A stretch of 64,000 nt of DNA from Alphaproteobacteria bacterium (GCA_021774625.1 JAJFIV010000033.1:108201-172200); one strand, 5' to 3'; numbered from the stretch's first letter, positions 1 to 10,900 are shown. Numbers and translations: made by a program. Notes: generated by a model from the sequence alone, not told the origin.

Positions 1-2
1 AA

Positions 3-155
3 AGCCTGATCGAACATCCCGCCATTATGACCCACGCCTCGGTGCCGGAAAAAGAACGGGCCAGGCTCGGTATTTCCGATAGTCTGGTGCGGCTTTCCGC
101 CGGCGTTGAGAATGTGGATGACTTGATTGCCGATCTGGATTATGCGCTAAAGTAA
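3..155 (+). CDS. C-terminal fragment of a PLP-dependent Cys/Met metabolism (trans-sulfuration) enzyme, partial at window edge
   Basis: Open frame ending ...SLIEHPAIMTHASVPEKERARLGISDSLVRLSAGVENVDDLIADLDYALK*, typical C-terminus of the Cys/Met metabolism PLP family (HPA.MTH, R.S.G.E...DL..DL..AL). Confidence 0.85.
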   Translation, partial: SLIEHPAIMTHASVPEKERARLGISDSLVRLSAGVENVDDLIADLDYALK

Positions 156-174
156 AAAAACATAAGAGGTAAAG

Positions 175-1557
175 ATGGTAAACCGGATACGAATAACAGC
201 GATTATCAGCAGTCTTTTTCTGTTGGCGGCGGATGCCGGTTATTTCGCGCCACAGGAACTGGGAACCGCAGCTGCTTTGCGTGACCGGGCCCTTGAAGGC
301 AGCGAGGCCTATAATCTGGCTGCCTCGCTGACGACGGAAGTGGGACCGCGTCTGGCCGGATCGCCCGGTGACTGGCAGGCCGTGCGCTGGGCCGCCATGA
401 AATTTAAGGAGCTGGGATTCGACCGGGTCTGGACCGAGCCGGTGCCCATCGACGCCTGGGCGCGGGGCGAAGAAATGGCGACGATTGTCGCGCCCTTTCC
501 GCAAAAACTGGTAGTGACCGCCCTTGGTCTGAGCGAGCCTACGCCGGAAGACGGGATTGAAGCGGAAATCGCCCATTTCGAGACGCTGGCGGATTTGATG
601 GAAGCCCCTTTGGGTTCGCTTGACGGTCGGATTGCCTTCATTTCCAACCGCATGGAACGGACCCGCGACGGCTCCGGTTACGGCCCTGCGGTGCAGGCCC
701 GCAGCCGCGGCGCCATTGAGGCTGCAAAACGGGGCGCTGTCGCCCTTCTGATCCGTTCCATCGGCACCGACAATCACCGGGTGCCGCACACCGGCGGCAT
801 GCGATATGAAGACGGTGCGCCGCGCATTCCCGCCGCCGCCCTTGCCAACCCGGATGCTGATTTGCTGGTGCGTCAATTGGGATATGACCAGCCGGTTGTG
901 GTGCGGCTGAAACTGGAAACGGAACGCATCGGCCTTGCGGTCAGCGCCAATGTTATCGGCGAAATCACCGGCAGTGAGAAGCCCGAAGAAGTCATTATTC
1001 TCGGCGCCCATCTCGATTCCTGGGATCTGGGAACGGGGGCCATTGATGACGGCGCGGGCGTCGGCATTGCAATGGCGGCGGCGCATCTGATCGGCCAGTT
1101 GGAAGAACGGCCGAAACGGACCATTCGCGTCGTGCTGTTCGCCGCGGAGGAAGTCGGTCTGGTCGGCGCCCGCAAATATCTCGAAGATCACCTGGGTGAA
1201 CTTCGCAATCACATCATCGGGGCGGAAAGCGATTTCGGGGCCGGCCGCATCTGGCGCTTGTCCAGCGGTGTTTCCGAAAACGCCGTGCCCGTCATGGACG
1301 CCATCGCCAGCGTTCTGGAGCCGCTCGGCATTGAGCGCGGCGGCAATGAAGCCGGCGGCGGCCCCGACCTGACCCCGTTGCGCGGGGCCGGCATGGCGGT
1401 CGCCGGGCTGGACCAGGACGGCACCCTTTATTTCGACCTGCATCACACGCCGGATGACACAATGGATAAAATCGACCGCAAAGCCATGGACCAGAATGCC
1501 GCCGCCTATGCCGTCTTTGCCTATCTCGCCGCCCAGTATGACGGCCGGTTCGACTGA
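175..1557 (+). CDS. M28 family zinc exopeptidase (carboxypeptidase Q-like)
   Basis: ORF 460 aa with GAHLDSWDLGTGAIDDGAGVGIAM and EEVGLVGARKY metal-binding motifs; N-terminal hydrophobic signal. Confidence 0.9.
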   Translation: MVNRIRITAIISSLFLLAADAGYFAPQELGTAAALRDRALEGSEAYNLAASLTTEVGPRLAGSPGDWQAVRWAAMKFKELGFDRVWTEPVPIDAWARGEEMATIVAPFPQKLVVTALGLSEPTPEDGIEAEIAHFETLADLMEAPLGSLDGRIAFISNRMERTRDGSGYGPAVQARSRGAIEAAKRGAVALLIRSIGTDNHRVPHTGGMRYEDGAPRIPAAALANPDADLLVRQLGYDQPVVVRLKLETERIGLAVSANVIGEITGSEKPEEVIILGAHLDSWDLGTGAIDDGAGVGIAMAAAHLIGQLEERPKRTIRVVLFAAEEVGLVGARKYLEDHLGELRNHIIGAESDFGAGRIWRLSSGVSENAVPVMDAIASVLEPLGIERGGNEAGGGPDLTPLRGAGMAVAGLDQDGTLYFDLHHTPDDTMDKIDRKAMDQNAAAYAVFAYLAAQYDGRFD

Positions 1558-1564
1558 CCGTTTT

Positions 1565-2530
1565 TCAGCGTTCCTCTTCCCGGTCGGTGGCCAGGGCCGG
1601 AGCAAGGGAGAGGTTTGAAACTGTCTGTTGCAGTTCGGGGTCCATGTCGATATCGAGCGACGCCAGCGCCGGACCAAGCTGCGCTGCCGAACGGGCGCCG
1701 ATCAGCGGCGCGGTCACGGCCGGATGGGACGCCACCCAGGCAATGGCCAGACTGACCGGGTGATAGCCATTCTCTTTGGCGAAAGTCACGAACCGTTCTG
1801 CCGCCTCATGGTCCTGCGCCTGCTGATAGCGTTTCTGATACGCCGGATCGGTTTCAAACCGGCCTTTTCCTGACGTCTCTTTCAGATATTTCCCGGTCAG
1901 ATAGCCGCCCGCAACCGGGCCGTAGGGCAGCACACCGAGCCCTTCGCTTTGCGCCATGGGCAGGATTTCGCTCTCGCACTGGCGCTTCAGCAGGTTGTAC
2001 ATGGGCTGGATACAGGTGACGGGCGCGAGATTGTGCGCCTCCGTGATGGCCATCGCCTTCATGATCTGCCAGGCGGCGAAATTGCTGATCCCGAGATAGA
2101 GGACTTTGCCCTGCCGGACAAAATCATTGAGCGTCATCAGGCTTTCTTCCAGCGGCGTTTCTTCGTCAAAGGCGTGCATGTAATAGACATCGACATAATC
2201 TGTGCCGAGCCGTTTGAGGCTGCCTTCCAGTGCTTTTGTGAGATGATAACGGCTGAGGCCCCGTTCGTTGACACCACCGCCAACCGGATAATAGGCTTTG
2301 GTGGCAAGGATCACATCGTCCCGGTGATCCCGGATCAGCCGCCCGAGAATCCGTTCCGAGACGCCGTCCGCATAAACATCGGCGCAATCAAAGACATTGA
2401 TGCCGCTATCCCGGCACAGGCCATAAATCCTGCCGGATTCCGCCTCGTCCGCGCCATCGCCGAAGGTCATGGTGCCAAAACACAGCGAAGAGACTTTCAG
2501 GCCGCTTTTGCCCAGTCTTTTGTAAATCAT
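1565..2530 (-). CDS. aldo/keto reductase
   Basis: MIYKRLGKSGLKVSSLCFGTMTFG...DVYADGVSERILG...YYMHAFDEETPLEESL; AKR signature motifs. Confidence 0.93.
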   Translation of the reverse strand: MIYKRLGKSGLKVSSLCFGTMTFGDGADEAESGRIYGLCRDSGINVFDCADVYADGVSERILGRLIRDHRDDVILATKAYYPVGGGVNERGLSRYHLTKALEGSLKRLGTDYVDVYYMHAFDEETPLEESLMTLNDFVRQGKVLYLGISNFAAWQIMKAMAITEAHNLAPVTCIQPMYNLLKRQCESEILPMAQSEGLGVLPYGPVAGGYLTGKYLKETSGKGRFETDPAYQKRYQQAQDHEAAERFVTFAKENGYHPVSLAIAWVASHPAVTAPLIGARSAAQLGPALASLDIDMDPELQQTVSNLSLAPALATDREEER

Positions 2531-2532
2531 TG

Positions 2533-3417
2533 TCAGGTCCTCATCTTCGCTGCGGACGGTTTATGAACGGCGACGCCCAGCATCACCAGGGCAATACCCG
2601 CAATATCCATCAATGTCGGAATTTGCGCCAGCACAATCGCCGCAATGATGGTTGCGGTTGCAGGCAACAGCGCCAGCAGAAGGGCGAAGCTCGCCCGCGG
2701 CAGCCGCGACATGGCCAACTGGTCACAGATATAGGGAATGACCGAGGAACAGACCCCCACCCCGATCCCGGCCAGAATCAGAGGGAGCGAACCGAAAGCC
2801 TTCACGGCTTCCCAAAAGCCGATCGGCATGAGAAACAGAAAGGCGATGGCCATCGCCGCGCCCAGCCGTTCCACCCCGCCGCTTGCGCCATTTTCCGCCG
2901 CCCGGTGGCCAAGAATGATATAGCCGACGAACAGAATGCCGTTGAGCGTCGCCCAGAAGAGACCCCAGGGATCGGTCGACCATTTCACGTCAATCAGAAT
3001 GACCACGCCGAGCACGGCCAGCGCGAGCGCCATAAAGTTTCTGCTGGTGCGCAGGCCATAAAGCGCCACCCCGATGGTGCCGATAAATTCCATCGCCGCG
3101 ACCAGGCTCATGGGCAGGCGCTCAAGCGCCAGATAAAAGCTGGTATTCATGATGGCGAGACAGGCCCCCAAACCCACTAGCAGAAGACGGGTGCCGGGAT
3201 CGGCCTCGCGGATTGTCCGCCAAGGTTTTGTCCAGGGCGCAAAAATCAGCGCCGCGGACGCGATCCGGAACCAGGCGACGCCCAACACGCCTACCGCCGG
3301 AAACAGCAGCACGGCAAAACTCGGGCCAAGATAGTGGAAGACGGCACTGATCCCAAACCAGACATGGGGTGGAATATTCTTTGCCGCCCTGTTGAGAATG
3401 ACATGTGATTCCGACAT
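2533..3417 (-). CDS. EamA/DMT-family transporter (RhtA-like)
   Basis: Multi-TM ORF, SAVFHYLGPSFAVLLFPAVGVLGVAWFRIASAALIF...; EamA-like architecture. Confidence 0.85.
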   Translation of the reverse strand: MSESHVILNRAAKNIPPHVWFGISAVFHYLGPSFAVLLFPAVGVLGVAWFRIASAALIFAPWTKPWRTIREADPGTRLLLVGLGACLAIMNTSFYLALERLPMSLVAAMEFIGTIGVALYGLRTSRNFMALALAVLGVVILIDVKWSTDPWGLFWATLNGILFVGYIILGHRAAENGASGGVERLGAAMAIAFLFLMPIGFWEAVKAFGSLPLILAGIGVGVCSSVIPYICDQLAMSRLPRASFALLLALLPATATIIAAIVLAQIPTLMDIAGIALVMLGVAVHKPSAAKMRT

Positions 3418-3523
3418 ATCGCCTCCTGAAATAAAAAAGCAATATACAAGGCAATTTCTTTCATTTATATGGGTATAGATATATAAATTTGATGTATTAT
3501 TTAGATAATCAAAGGATCAACCC

Positions 3524-3988
3524 ATGAAATACCTTCGATATCAAAATAGCGATATTGACGCTGTCGATACCAAAATTCTGCAAGCGCTGACCCGCGACGC
3601 CCGCATCAGCGTGGCGGAACTGGCGCGCACCGTCGGCCTGTCCGCGCCCAGTGTTTCGGAACGCATCAAACGTCTGGAAGAGGCCGGGATCATCACCGGT
3701 TATCGGGCGGCCATCAACCCGGCGGCGCTCGGCCTGCCCATCGCCGCTCTGCTGCGCATCCGCCCCATGCCCGGCGAACATCAGCGGGTGGCGGATATCC
3801 TGCGCGGCCTGCCGGAGGTTATCGAATGCGACCGCATCACCGGCGAGGACTGTTTCCTCGCCCGCGCCCACCTCAAATCCGTCGCCGACCTCGAAGCCCT
3901 GATCGACAAAATCATCCCCTGGTCCATCACCAACACATCCATCATCCAGTCATCGCCGGTGGCGCGGCGGCTGCCGCCATTGGGATAG
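3524..3988 (+). CDS. Lrp/AsnC family transcriptional regulator
   Basis: DAVDTKILQALTRDARISVAELARTVGLSAPSVSERIKRLEEAGIITGYRAAI HTH; divergent from the EamA transporter. Confidence 0.92.
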   Translation: MKYLRYQNSDIDAVDTKILQALTRDARISVAELARTVGLSAPSVSERIKRLEEAGIITGYRAAINPAALGLPIAALLRIRPMPGEHQRVADILRGLPEVIECDRITGEDCFLARAHLKSVADLEALIDKIIPWSITNTSIIQSSPVARRLPPLG

Positions 3989-3993
3989 CTCAG

Positions 3994-4037
3994 GCGATGA
4001 CAATAAGACTGTCATTGCGAACGAAGTGAAGCAATCT
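3994..4037. repeat. 44-bp direct repeat, copy 1 (REP-like; gcgatgacaataagactgtcattgcgaacgaagtgaagcaatct)
   Basis: Identical 44-mer at 4423..4466; contains internal inverted repeat atgaca/tgtcat. Confidence 0.9.
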
Positions 4038-4065
4038 TTGGCCATATATCCCTTATTCAGAAATG

Positions 4066-4353
4066 TTAACTGAGCGACAAATCCCTCCAATCGGGATTCA
4101 ATGTTTCGATCAATGCCAATTTTTTAGCCCGGGACCCGGCTTTAATTTGCTTCTCGCGAGCAATGGCAGCATATGCATCAGACGTTTGTTCAAAATAGAC
4201 AAGCTTATGGACATTATATCTGGCGGTGAACCGGCTGCCATTGCCGTCCCTGTGCTCCGCTAGCCGCCGCTCGAGATCATTCGTCACGCCGGTATAAAGG
4301 ACCCGGTTTGCCTGGTTGGTCAAAATGTAAACAAAATAATCCTGCTGGCGCAT
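4066..4353 (-). CDS. GIY-YIG nuclease superfamily protein (UPF0213/YhbQ-like)
   Basis: FVYILTNQANRVLYTGVTNDLERRLAEH...; YIL...YTG variant of GIY-YIG; start moved to internal MRQQDYF. Confidence 0.88.
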   Translation of the reverse strand: MRQQDYFVYILTNQANRVLYTGVTNDLERRLAEHRDGNGSRFTARYNVHKLVYFEQTSDAYAAIAREKQIKAGSRAKKLALIETLNPDWRDLSLS

Positions 4354-4422
4354 GCATGAAAAGTGACACAAACAAGGATTGTGATCAATTTCGATGAGAT
4401 CGCCACGCCGCTGACGCGGCTC

Positions 4423-4466
4423 GCGATGACAATAAGACTGTCATTGCGAACGAAGTGAAGCAATCT
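4423..4466. repeat. 44-bp direct repeat, copy 2
   Basis: Identical to 3994..4037. Confidence 0.9.
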
Positions 4467-4548
4467 CGTCGTTCAGGATGCCAACACCCTCACCCCGACC
4501 CTCTCCCTTCAAGGGAGATGGAGTGCTGGCGCAGTGTAGGGCCGGAAA

Positions 4549-5613
4549 CTATTTGATTTTGAAATGATTGCGGAGGGACAGCAAAAACAGGAAAATCAGG
4601 ATTGCCGACCAGAGATTTTGCAAGATAAACAGAACATCCATCCAGAGGCTCATAGCGTTGGGTTCACCAAACAGGTATTTAAGCACCCCCTCTCGCCGGT
4701 CACCGACACTGAATCCAATAACAGGAAGGCTGTTTAGAAAGGAAAGATAAAGGCCCTTTCCCAAACATCCCCAAAAACCGGATGACACATCACGATAAAG
4801 AGAAAAGGTCTGGCTGGCGATAAAGGAATATAAGAAGCTAAAGGCTGCTAACGAGCCAAGCCACCAATAGAATGGACGCATCAGACTTCGACCAAAGTCG
4901 GCTAACAATTCATAGATAAATCCAAAAACATAAGCAGCGCTGAACTTCGGGTCGTCGTTCCCCCGACGCTCAATTAATTCACCGGCAAAAAATTCCAGCT
5001 CACGCTTATGGTCATGGCTTTCTATCGCAATTTTTTTTAAAGCACGATAGTGCGCAGCTATCTTTTTCTCGCCAGTGAACAAAAAGATGTCTGGCTTAGG
5101 AACGGCTATATCTTCAAGCCGGAGTCCAGCCAGAAAACTCGCCCGAAAAAAGTCCGGAACCTGCAAAAACTCTGACTCCGTCAGTAAGAACGGTCCTTCT
5201 GATTTCACAGCAGAAAAATTTGAGGCACCTTCAAATCGGACTTTTGTGAGTCCTGCTCCACGAACAAAGTGAGCATTGATAAAACTTGCCTCACCAAGAA
5301 ATTTTGCCAAAATGAATAGCACATCATCCCTGAATTCCGTCCGATCGAAGCCCGCACGTCCGCTAAACGTTGCACCACAGAAGTCGGCACCTTTCACGAA
5401 AACCGTTCTATAGAAACGAGCGTCATGCGGGAAAATAAAGCCTTTGAAATCGGCTTTCTCATCAAACGCATATTCCGAGAAGTCGACATTTGCGAGTTCC
5501 GCCCAGTTGCCGGCTCTTTCACGCACAACTTTATTGGCTAACAGGCCCCTAGCCCACGCATTCCAATGCTCCCTCCCTGCTGCCCAGCGATCAACGTCCC
5601 TTTGACAGTACAC
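4549..5613 (-). CDS. pentapeptide-repeat protein with C-terminal transmembrane segments
   Basis: Repeating A(D/N)F/xxF pentapeptide pattern (ANVDFSEYAFDEKADFKGFIF...VKGADFCGATFSGRAGFDRTEF) followed by hydrophobic helices. Confidence 0.75.
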   Translation of the reverse strand: MYCQRDVDRWAAGREHWNAWARGLLANKVVRERAGNWAELANVDFSEYAFDEKADFKGFIFPHDARFYRTVFVKGADFCGATFSGRAGFDRTEFRDDVLFILAKFLGEASFINAHFVRGAGLTKVRFEGASNFSAVKSEGPFLLTESEFLQVPDFFRASFLAGLRLEDIAVPKPDIFLFTGEKKIAAHYRALKKIAIESHDHKRELEFFAGELIERRGNDDPKFSAAYVFGFIYELLADFGRSLMRPFYWWLGSLAAFSFLYSFIASQTFSLYRDVSSGFWGCLGKGLYLSFLNSLPVIGFSVGDRREGVLKYLFGEPNAMSLWMDVLFILQNLWSAILIFLFLLSLRNHFKIK

Positions 5614-5619
5614 TCCCGA

Positions 5620-7791
5620 CTACTCCCCCGGCCTATACGTCCGCTCGGCGTTGGCCTCCACATCTTCCCTGTAAAACCACACGTCCCGCAGCTGACCGGC
5701 GCTGTAAAGTTCGGCCTGGTCGTTGAAGTGGGGGGATGCGGGATCGCCGCTCTGGCCGCCGGCGGTGATGGCTTTGGCGCGGAGGCGGTCGCCGAATTCG
5801 ACGGCGGCGACGAAGCTGTTGCCACGGGTGCCGTAGATGCGCTTGGTGTTGTTGAAGGTGCGCTGGCCATAGGCGGCCAATGACCCCCAGACGGCGGAGG
5901 TAAAGCCGACCGGGATGCTGGGGCGGCTGTCATCGAAAGGCTGGACGATATCGCCGGTCAGGCGCTGGAAGCGGTTGATCTCGCCCCACGGCGTCCGCCA
6001 GTCGCCGAAGTCGGCGGCCAGTTTCTCAACGGCGCGGCTGAGCGCGGCGAGATGGCCGTCCGCCGTCACATCCTTGATCATATAATCATAGACGGAAACG
6101 CCCTGCTCGCGCGCCGCATCCCGCACCGTGCTCATCAGATCCTGACCCCAGAAAATGGCAACCGCGGTCGGGACGGATTCGATGCCAAAACGCCGGTCCC
6201 AGGCCCGCAGCATCTCAACGGGTTCGATCAGGTCCGCCCGCCGCGGATCGTTTTCATCGAGGCTGTCATACGCGGCGAGCAACGGCGGCAGGAGGTCATC
6301 AAAGGCCGTGAGATAGCTGTCATAAGCGGCCTTTCGCAGGCTTTCGAGGGTGAAATCCGTGCGGCCTTCCAGCACCCTGACGGCATGGATGCCCCGGTAA
6401 TTTTCCGGGTTGTTGGCCATATAGGCGGGGTAATTCTCGGGCCGCGGGCTGTAGGGGCCGGCCGCCGTGAAGGGCCAGTTATTGGTATTCTGAATCCAGC
6501 CATTGGGCGGATTGCGGAGCGTGATGATTTCATCCAGATCATGCAGGCCCTGCCATTCGGTGGCCGGGTTGCTGCCATCCAAGGGGCTGTTCCAGTCGAA
6601 CTGCGGATCGCGGCGCGGAATGAAATTGCCGTGGAAATAGGCGATAGTGCCGTCGGCATCGGCATAGACCGTGTTGTTGGAGGAATTGGTCTTCAGTTCC
6701 ATGGTCTCCCGGAAGCTCCGGTAATCGGTGGCCTTGGTGCGGCCCCAGGACTGCATCAGCGCCTTGACCGGTTCCTGCATCAGCTTGATGCTGACCCATT
6801 TGCCGTCCTGATCCCGGATGATGGGACCATGATGGCTGTGATAGACGGTCGCTTCCTTCGCAGCGATGCCGGCCGCGGTTTTATACGGCAGCGTGATCTG
6901 GATTGCGGTCAGCGGGCGTTCCTCCCCGCCATACCGGTAATAATAGCGGCCATCCTTTTCGATGATGGTTTCCAGATATTCATCAATGGCGTCGGCGCGG
7001 CTTGAGGTATGCATCCAGCCGGTGCGTTCGTTAAAGCCCTGATAGACGAAAAACTGGCCCCAGGTGACGGCGCCGTAAGCATTGAGCCCTTCCTCGCTCA
7101 CCATATGAACTTCGGCGCGGAAATAGAAGGAGGTATGGGGATTGATCAGAAAGAGCGTATTGCCGTTTTCCGTGTTGGACGGCGCGATGGCGAAACCGTT
7201 GGAGCCTTTGGGCTCTTCGATAAAGGCTGCGGTCCCGGCCGGTTCGGCCTCCGCCACGCCGTCGCCATAGAAGTTTTCCAGTTGCCGGAGATTGATCTGC
7301 TCAATATCGCCGCCGATGGAGCCTTCCGAGAAGGTCAGCGCCATCCATGGTTCAAACCGGGTGATGACCCTGGGCTTCACTTCGGGATGGGTATGGAGAT
7401 AATAATTCAGGCCGTCGGCAAAAGCGTTCATCAGTTTCTTCAGCCAGTCAGGGCTTGCCGCATACCGGGCTTTCATATCTTCGGGGTTGATGAACAGCTT
7501 CATGCGAAGATCACGGTAAATCTCGCCGTCGCCTTCCGCTTCCGCCAGCCGGCCCATGGCGTTGAGATAGTTCACCTCAATCCGGTTGAAATCATCCTCG
7601 GCCTGGGCATAGAGCATGCCGAAGACCGCATCGGCATCGGTTTTGCCGTAAATATGCGGGATGCCCCATGAATCGCGGATAATTGTGACATTCCGCGCCT
7701 GTTCCTGCCATCGGGCGAGGTCTTCATTGACCGTATCCCGCTCCCCACAGGAACCCGCAACCAGCACCAATAACAACAGTAATTTTTTCAT
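5620..7791 (-). CDS. penicillin acylase family (Ntn-hydrolase) lipoprotein, acylase PvdQ/QuiP-like
   Basis: VTIIRDSWGIPHIYGKTDADAVFGMLYAQAEDDFNRIE and GSNGFAIAPSNTENGNTLFLINPH (autocatalytic Gly-Ser site); lipobox-like VAGSC at N-terminus. Confidence 0.9.
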   Translation of the reverse strand: MKKLLLLLVLVAGSCGERDTVNEDLARWQEQARNVTIIRDSWGIPHIYGKTDADAVFGMLYAQAEDDFNRIEVNYLNAMGRLAEAEGDGEIYRDLRMKLFINPEDMKARYAASPDWLKKLMNAFADGLNYYLHTHPEVKPRVITRFEPWMALTFSEGSIGGDIEQINLRQLENFYGDGVAEAEPAGTAAFIEEPKGSNGFAIAPSNTENGNTLFLINPHTSFYFRAEVHMVSEEGLNAYGAVTWGQFFVYQGFNERTGWMHTSSRADAIDEYLETIIEKDGRYYYRYGGEERPLTAIQITLPYKTAAGIAAKEATVYHSHHGPIIRDQDGKWVSIKLMQEPVKALMQSWGRTKATDYRSFRETMELKTNSSNNTVYADADGTIAYFHGNFIPRRDPQFDWNSPLDGSNPATEWQGLHDLDEIITLRNPPNGWIQNTNNWPFTAAGPYSPRPENYPAYMANNPENYRGIHAVRVLEGRTDFTLESLRKAAYDSYLTAFDDLLPPLLAAYDSLDENDPRRADLIEPVEMLRAWDRRFGIESVPTAVAIFWGQDLMSTVRDAAREQGVSVYDYMIKDVTADGHLAALSRAVEKLAADFGDWRTPWGEINRFQRLTGDIVQPFDDSRPSIPVGFTSAVWGSLAAYGQRTFNNTKRIYGTRGNSFVAAVEFGDRLRAKAITAGGQSGDPASPHFNDQAELYSAGQLRDVWFYREDVEANAERTYRPGE

Positions 7792-7926
7792 CGTCCGACG
7801 CCCTGTATGATAAAAAGGAAAAGAAAGTTAGCTGGCCCTTTCTCTGGTGTAAAGCGCGTTGACAAGCCTCCAGCCCCGCTCTACCGTCCGCAGATGATTT
7901 TCACGGCTAGTATGGGAGGGGACACC

Positions 7927-10900
7927 ATGACCCGGTTACCGCTTGGGCGCACACGCGTCTTTCTGACTTTGGTTTATTCATTTGCACTCTTGATGGTCTC
8001 TGCGCCGGTTACAGTGGCGCAGGTCGAATCAGACCTTCTGAAAGGTCTGGAATTCCGCAATATCGGCCCTTGGCGCGGCGGGCGATCCACCACCTCGACC
8101 GGTGTTCCCGGAAAACCGCTGACCTTCTATATGGGTGCAACCGGCGGCGGAATATGGAAAACCACCAATGGCGGCGTTGACTGGGTCAATATTTCCGACG
8201 GTCAGTTGAATACCGGCTCTGTCGGCGCCATTGCCGTCGCCCCTTCGGATCCCAATGTCATTTATGCCGGCATGGGCGAAAGCCCTTACCGCGGGGTTGC
8301 CTCTTCCCATGGCGATGGTGTCTATAAATCCACCGACGCCGGCAAGACCTGGAAGCATGTCGGGCTCGACAATATCCGCCAGACCGCCGGTATCGTTATC
8401 GATTCGCATAACCCGGACATTGTTTATGTTGCGGCCCAGGGAAGCCCCTGGGCACCGACCGAAGACCGCGGGATCTACCGCACCAGGGATGGCGGCGCCA
8501 CCTGGGAGAAGGTTCTTTATATCGGCGAGAATGTCGGCGCCATCGACCTGAAAATGTCCGGCGGAAATTCCCGCATTCTGTATGCCGCCATGTGGGACTA
8601 TCAGCGGACCCCGTGGGAAATCCGCTCCGGAGGCCCCGGTTCGGGCATCCATAAATCCACCGATGGCGGGGATACCTGGGAAAAGCTGACCGAGGGTCTC
8701 CCTGACGAAATGGGTAAGATCGGCATTGCGCCCTCGCCCGCCGATCCGGACCGGGTGTGGGCGGTTGTGGAAGCCAAGGAAAAAGGCGGCGTCTACCGCA
8801 CCGACGATGGCGGCAAAAACTGGACCCGCACCAATGACGAGCGGAAAGTCCAGGCGCGGTCCTGGTATTATATGCATACCTTTGCCGACCCCAACGATGA
8901 GAACACCGTCTATGTCCTGAATTCCGGCATGTATCGTTCGGTTGACGGCGGCAAAACATTTACCGGCATTTCCGGCCCGCATGGCGATCATCACTGGCTG
9001 TGGATCAATCCGGATAATTCCCAATGGATGGTCAATTCAAACGATGGCGGCGCCACGGTTACCTATGATGGCGGCAAAAGCTGGTCTTCCATTTTCAATC
9101 AGCCGACAGCGCAGTTTTACCGGGTCAATGTAGACAATCAGTTCCCTTACAAAGTCTATGCCGGCCAGCAGGACAATTCCACGGTCGCCATCTCAAGCCG
9201 CGGCTATGACGGCCGCATCGGCCGTGAGGATTTTCACTCGGTCGGCGGCTGTGAAAGCGCGCATGTGGCCTTTGATCCGGACAATCCGCGCTATGTCTAT
9301 GCCGGCTGCTACCTTGGCCAGATTGATGAATATGATTCAGAAACCCACCTGGTGCGCGACATCCGCGTCTATCCGGAAATCGGCTTCGGCGTGCCGATCC
9401 GTGACCGCAAATACCGCTTTAACTGGAATGCGCCCATTCTGGTGTCCCAGCATGACCCGAGCGTGATTTATCACGGCGGCAATATGCTGTTCAAATCCAC
9501 CGACCGCGGCCACAGCTGGCAGGCAGTGAGCCCGGACCTGACCCGCAATGATCCGGAAACCCAGGGTACGGGCGGCGGACCGATCACCAATGAGGTATCA
9601 GAAAATTACAACACGTTGTTTGCGGTCACCGAATCGCCCCATGACGCCAATGTCATTTATGCGGGCACCGATGACGGCCTGCTGCATGTCACCCGCGATG
9701 GCGGCGAAAACTGGAACCAGTTAACGCTGCGTGGATTTGATAAGGGGCTGATCAATTCCATTGATGTCTCACCGCACAATCCGGGCACCGCCTATGTGGT
9801 GGCGACTGGTTATAAATATAACGATCACAAGCCATACATATACAAGACCGACAATTATGGCGGCCGCTTCCGGGTCCTCACCAATGGCATTCCTGATGAC
9901 GTTTTTGTCCGGGTGGTGCGGGAAGATACGGTCCGTCCGGGTCTTTTGTATGCCGGAACGGAAACGGGTTTTTACATCTCCTTTGATGACGGCGGCAACT
10001 GGCAGAAAATGCAGTTGAACCTGCCGGTGGTGCCAGTCACAGACATCAAGGTGCATGGCGATGATGTGGTGCTGTCCACGCAAGGACGGGCCTTCTGGAT
10101 ATTGGATGACGTCTCGCCGCTGCGGCAGATGCCCGGTGATCTGGCGGATCAGAACGTTCATCTGTTCGCGCCCAAAACCGCGCATCTCCTGATTGGCGGC
10201 GGCGGATCCTGGTCCGGTGACGGCGCCAACCCGCCATCCGGCGCGGGGCTCTATTACTGGCTGAAGGACAAGCCGGGAAAAGAGGCAAAAGTTAAATTCG
10301 AAATTCTGGACGCCAGCGGCGAAATGATTCGTACTATGGAAGTGAAGGACGCCAAACAGGGCCTGAATCGGACAAGCTGGGATTTCCGGATCGACCCCGT
10401 GAAGAAAATCCCGGGTGTATTTACCCTGGGCGGCGGTTTTGATCAGGATGTCAGCGGCCACCGTGTGGCGCCCGGCAATTTCACGGTGCGCATGAAAATG
10501 GGCGAGGAAAGCCGGGAAGCGCCTCTGGAGGTCCGCTTTGATCCCCGTCTCGATCTGACGGCCGGCGCCATCAGCGAGCGGCAGGAAATGCTGGGCAATA
10601 TCCACGAGGCGCTGCAGCAGATTTTCGGCTCCGCCCGCAGCCTGCGCACCGTCCGTGACCGGGTTGAAACAGCCATGAAACAGGCGAAAGAGCAGAAAAT
10701 CGACAATGGCATCAAGGATGCCGGCAAGGCGCTCATTGAAAAAATCGACGCCTGGGAAGAAAAAACCATCAGTCCCGACCGGCGGTTCTTTCAGGATGTG
10801 CTGAACTGGCCCGACCGGATTGATGCGGAATTTGTCGAACTGCGCGGGGTTGTTGATGGCAATCTGGCGCCGGTGACGCAGGGCGCCAAGGACCGCTATC

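Noticed and set aside
25-1677. 550-aa minus-strand ORF
   Set aside because: Antisense to the convincing M28 peptidase gene; low-complexity Gly/Ala/Arg-rich translation typical of antisense frames in GC-biased coding DNA.
6052-7671. 317-aa and 220-aa plus-strand ORFs opposite the acylase
   Set aside because: Antisense to the penicillin-acylase gene; no recognisable domain.
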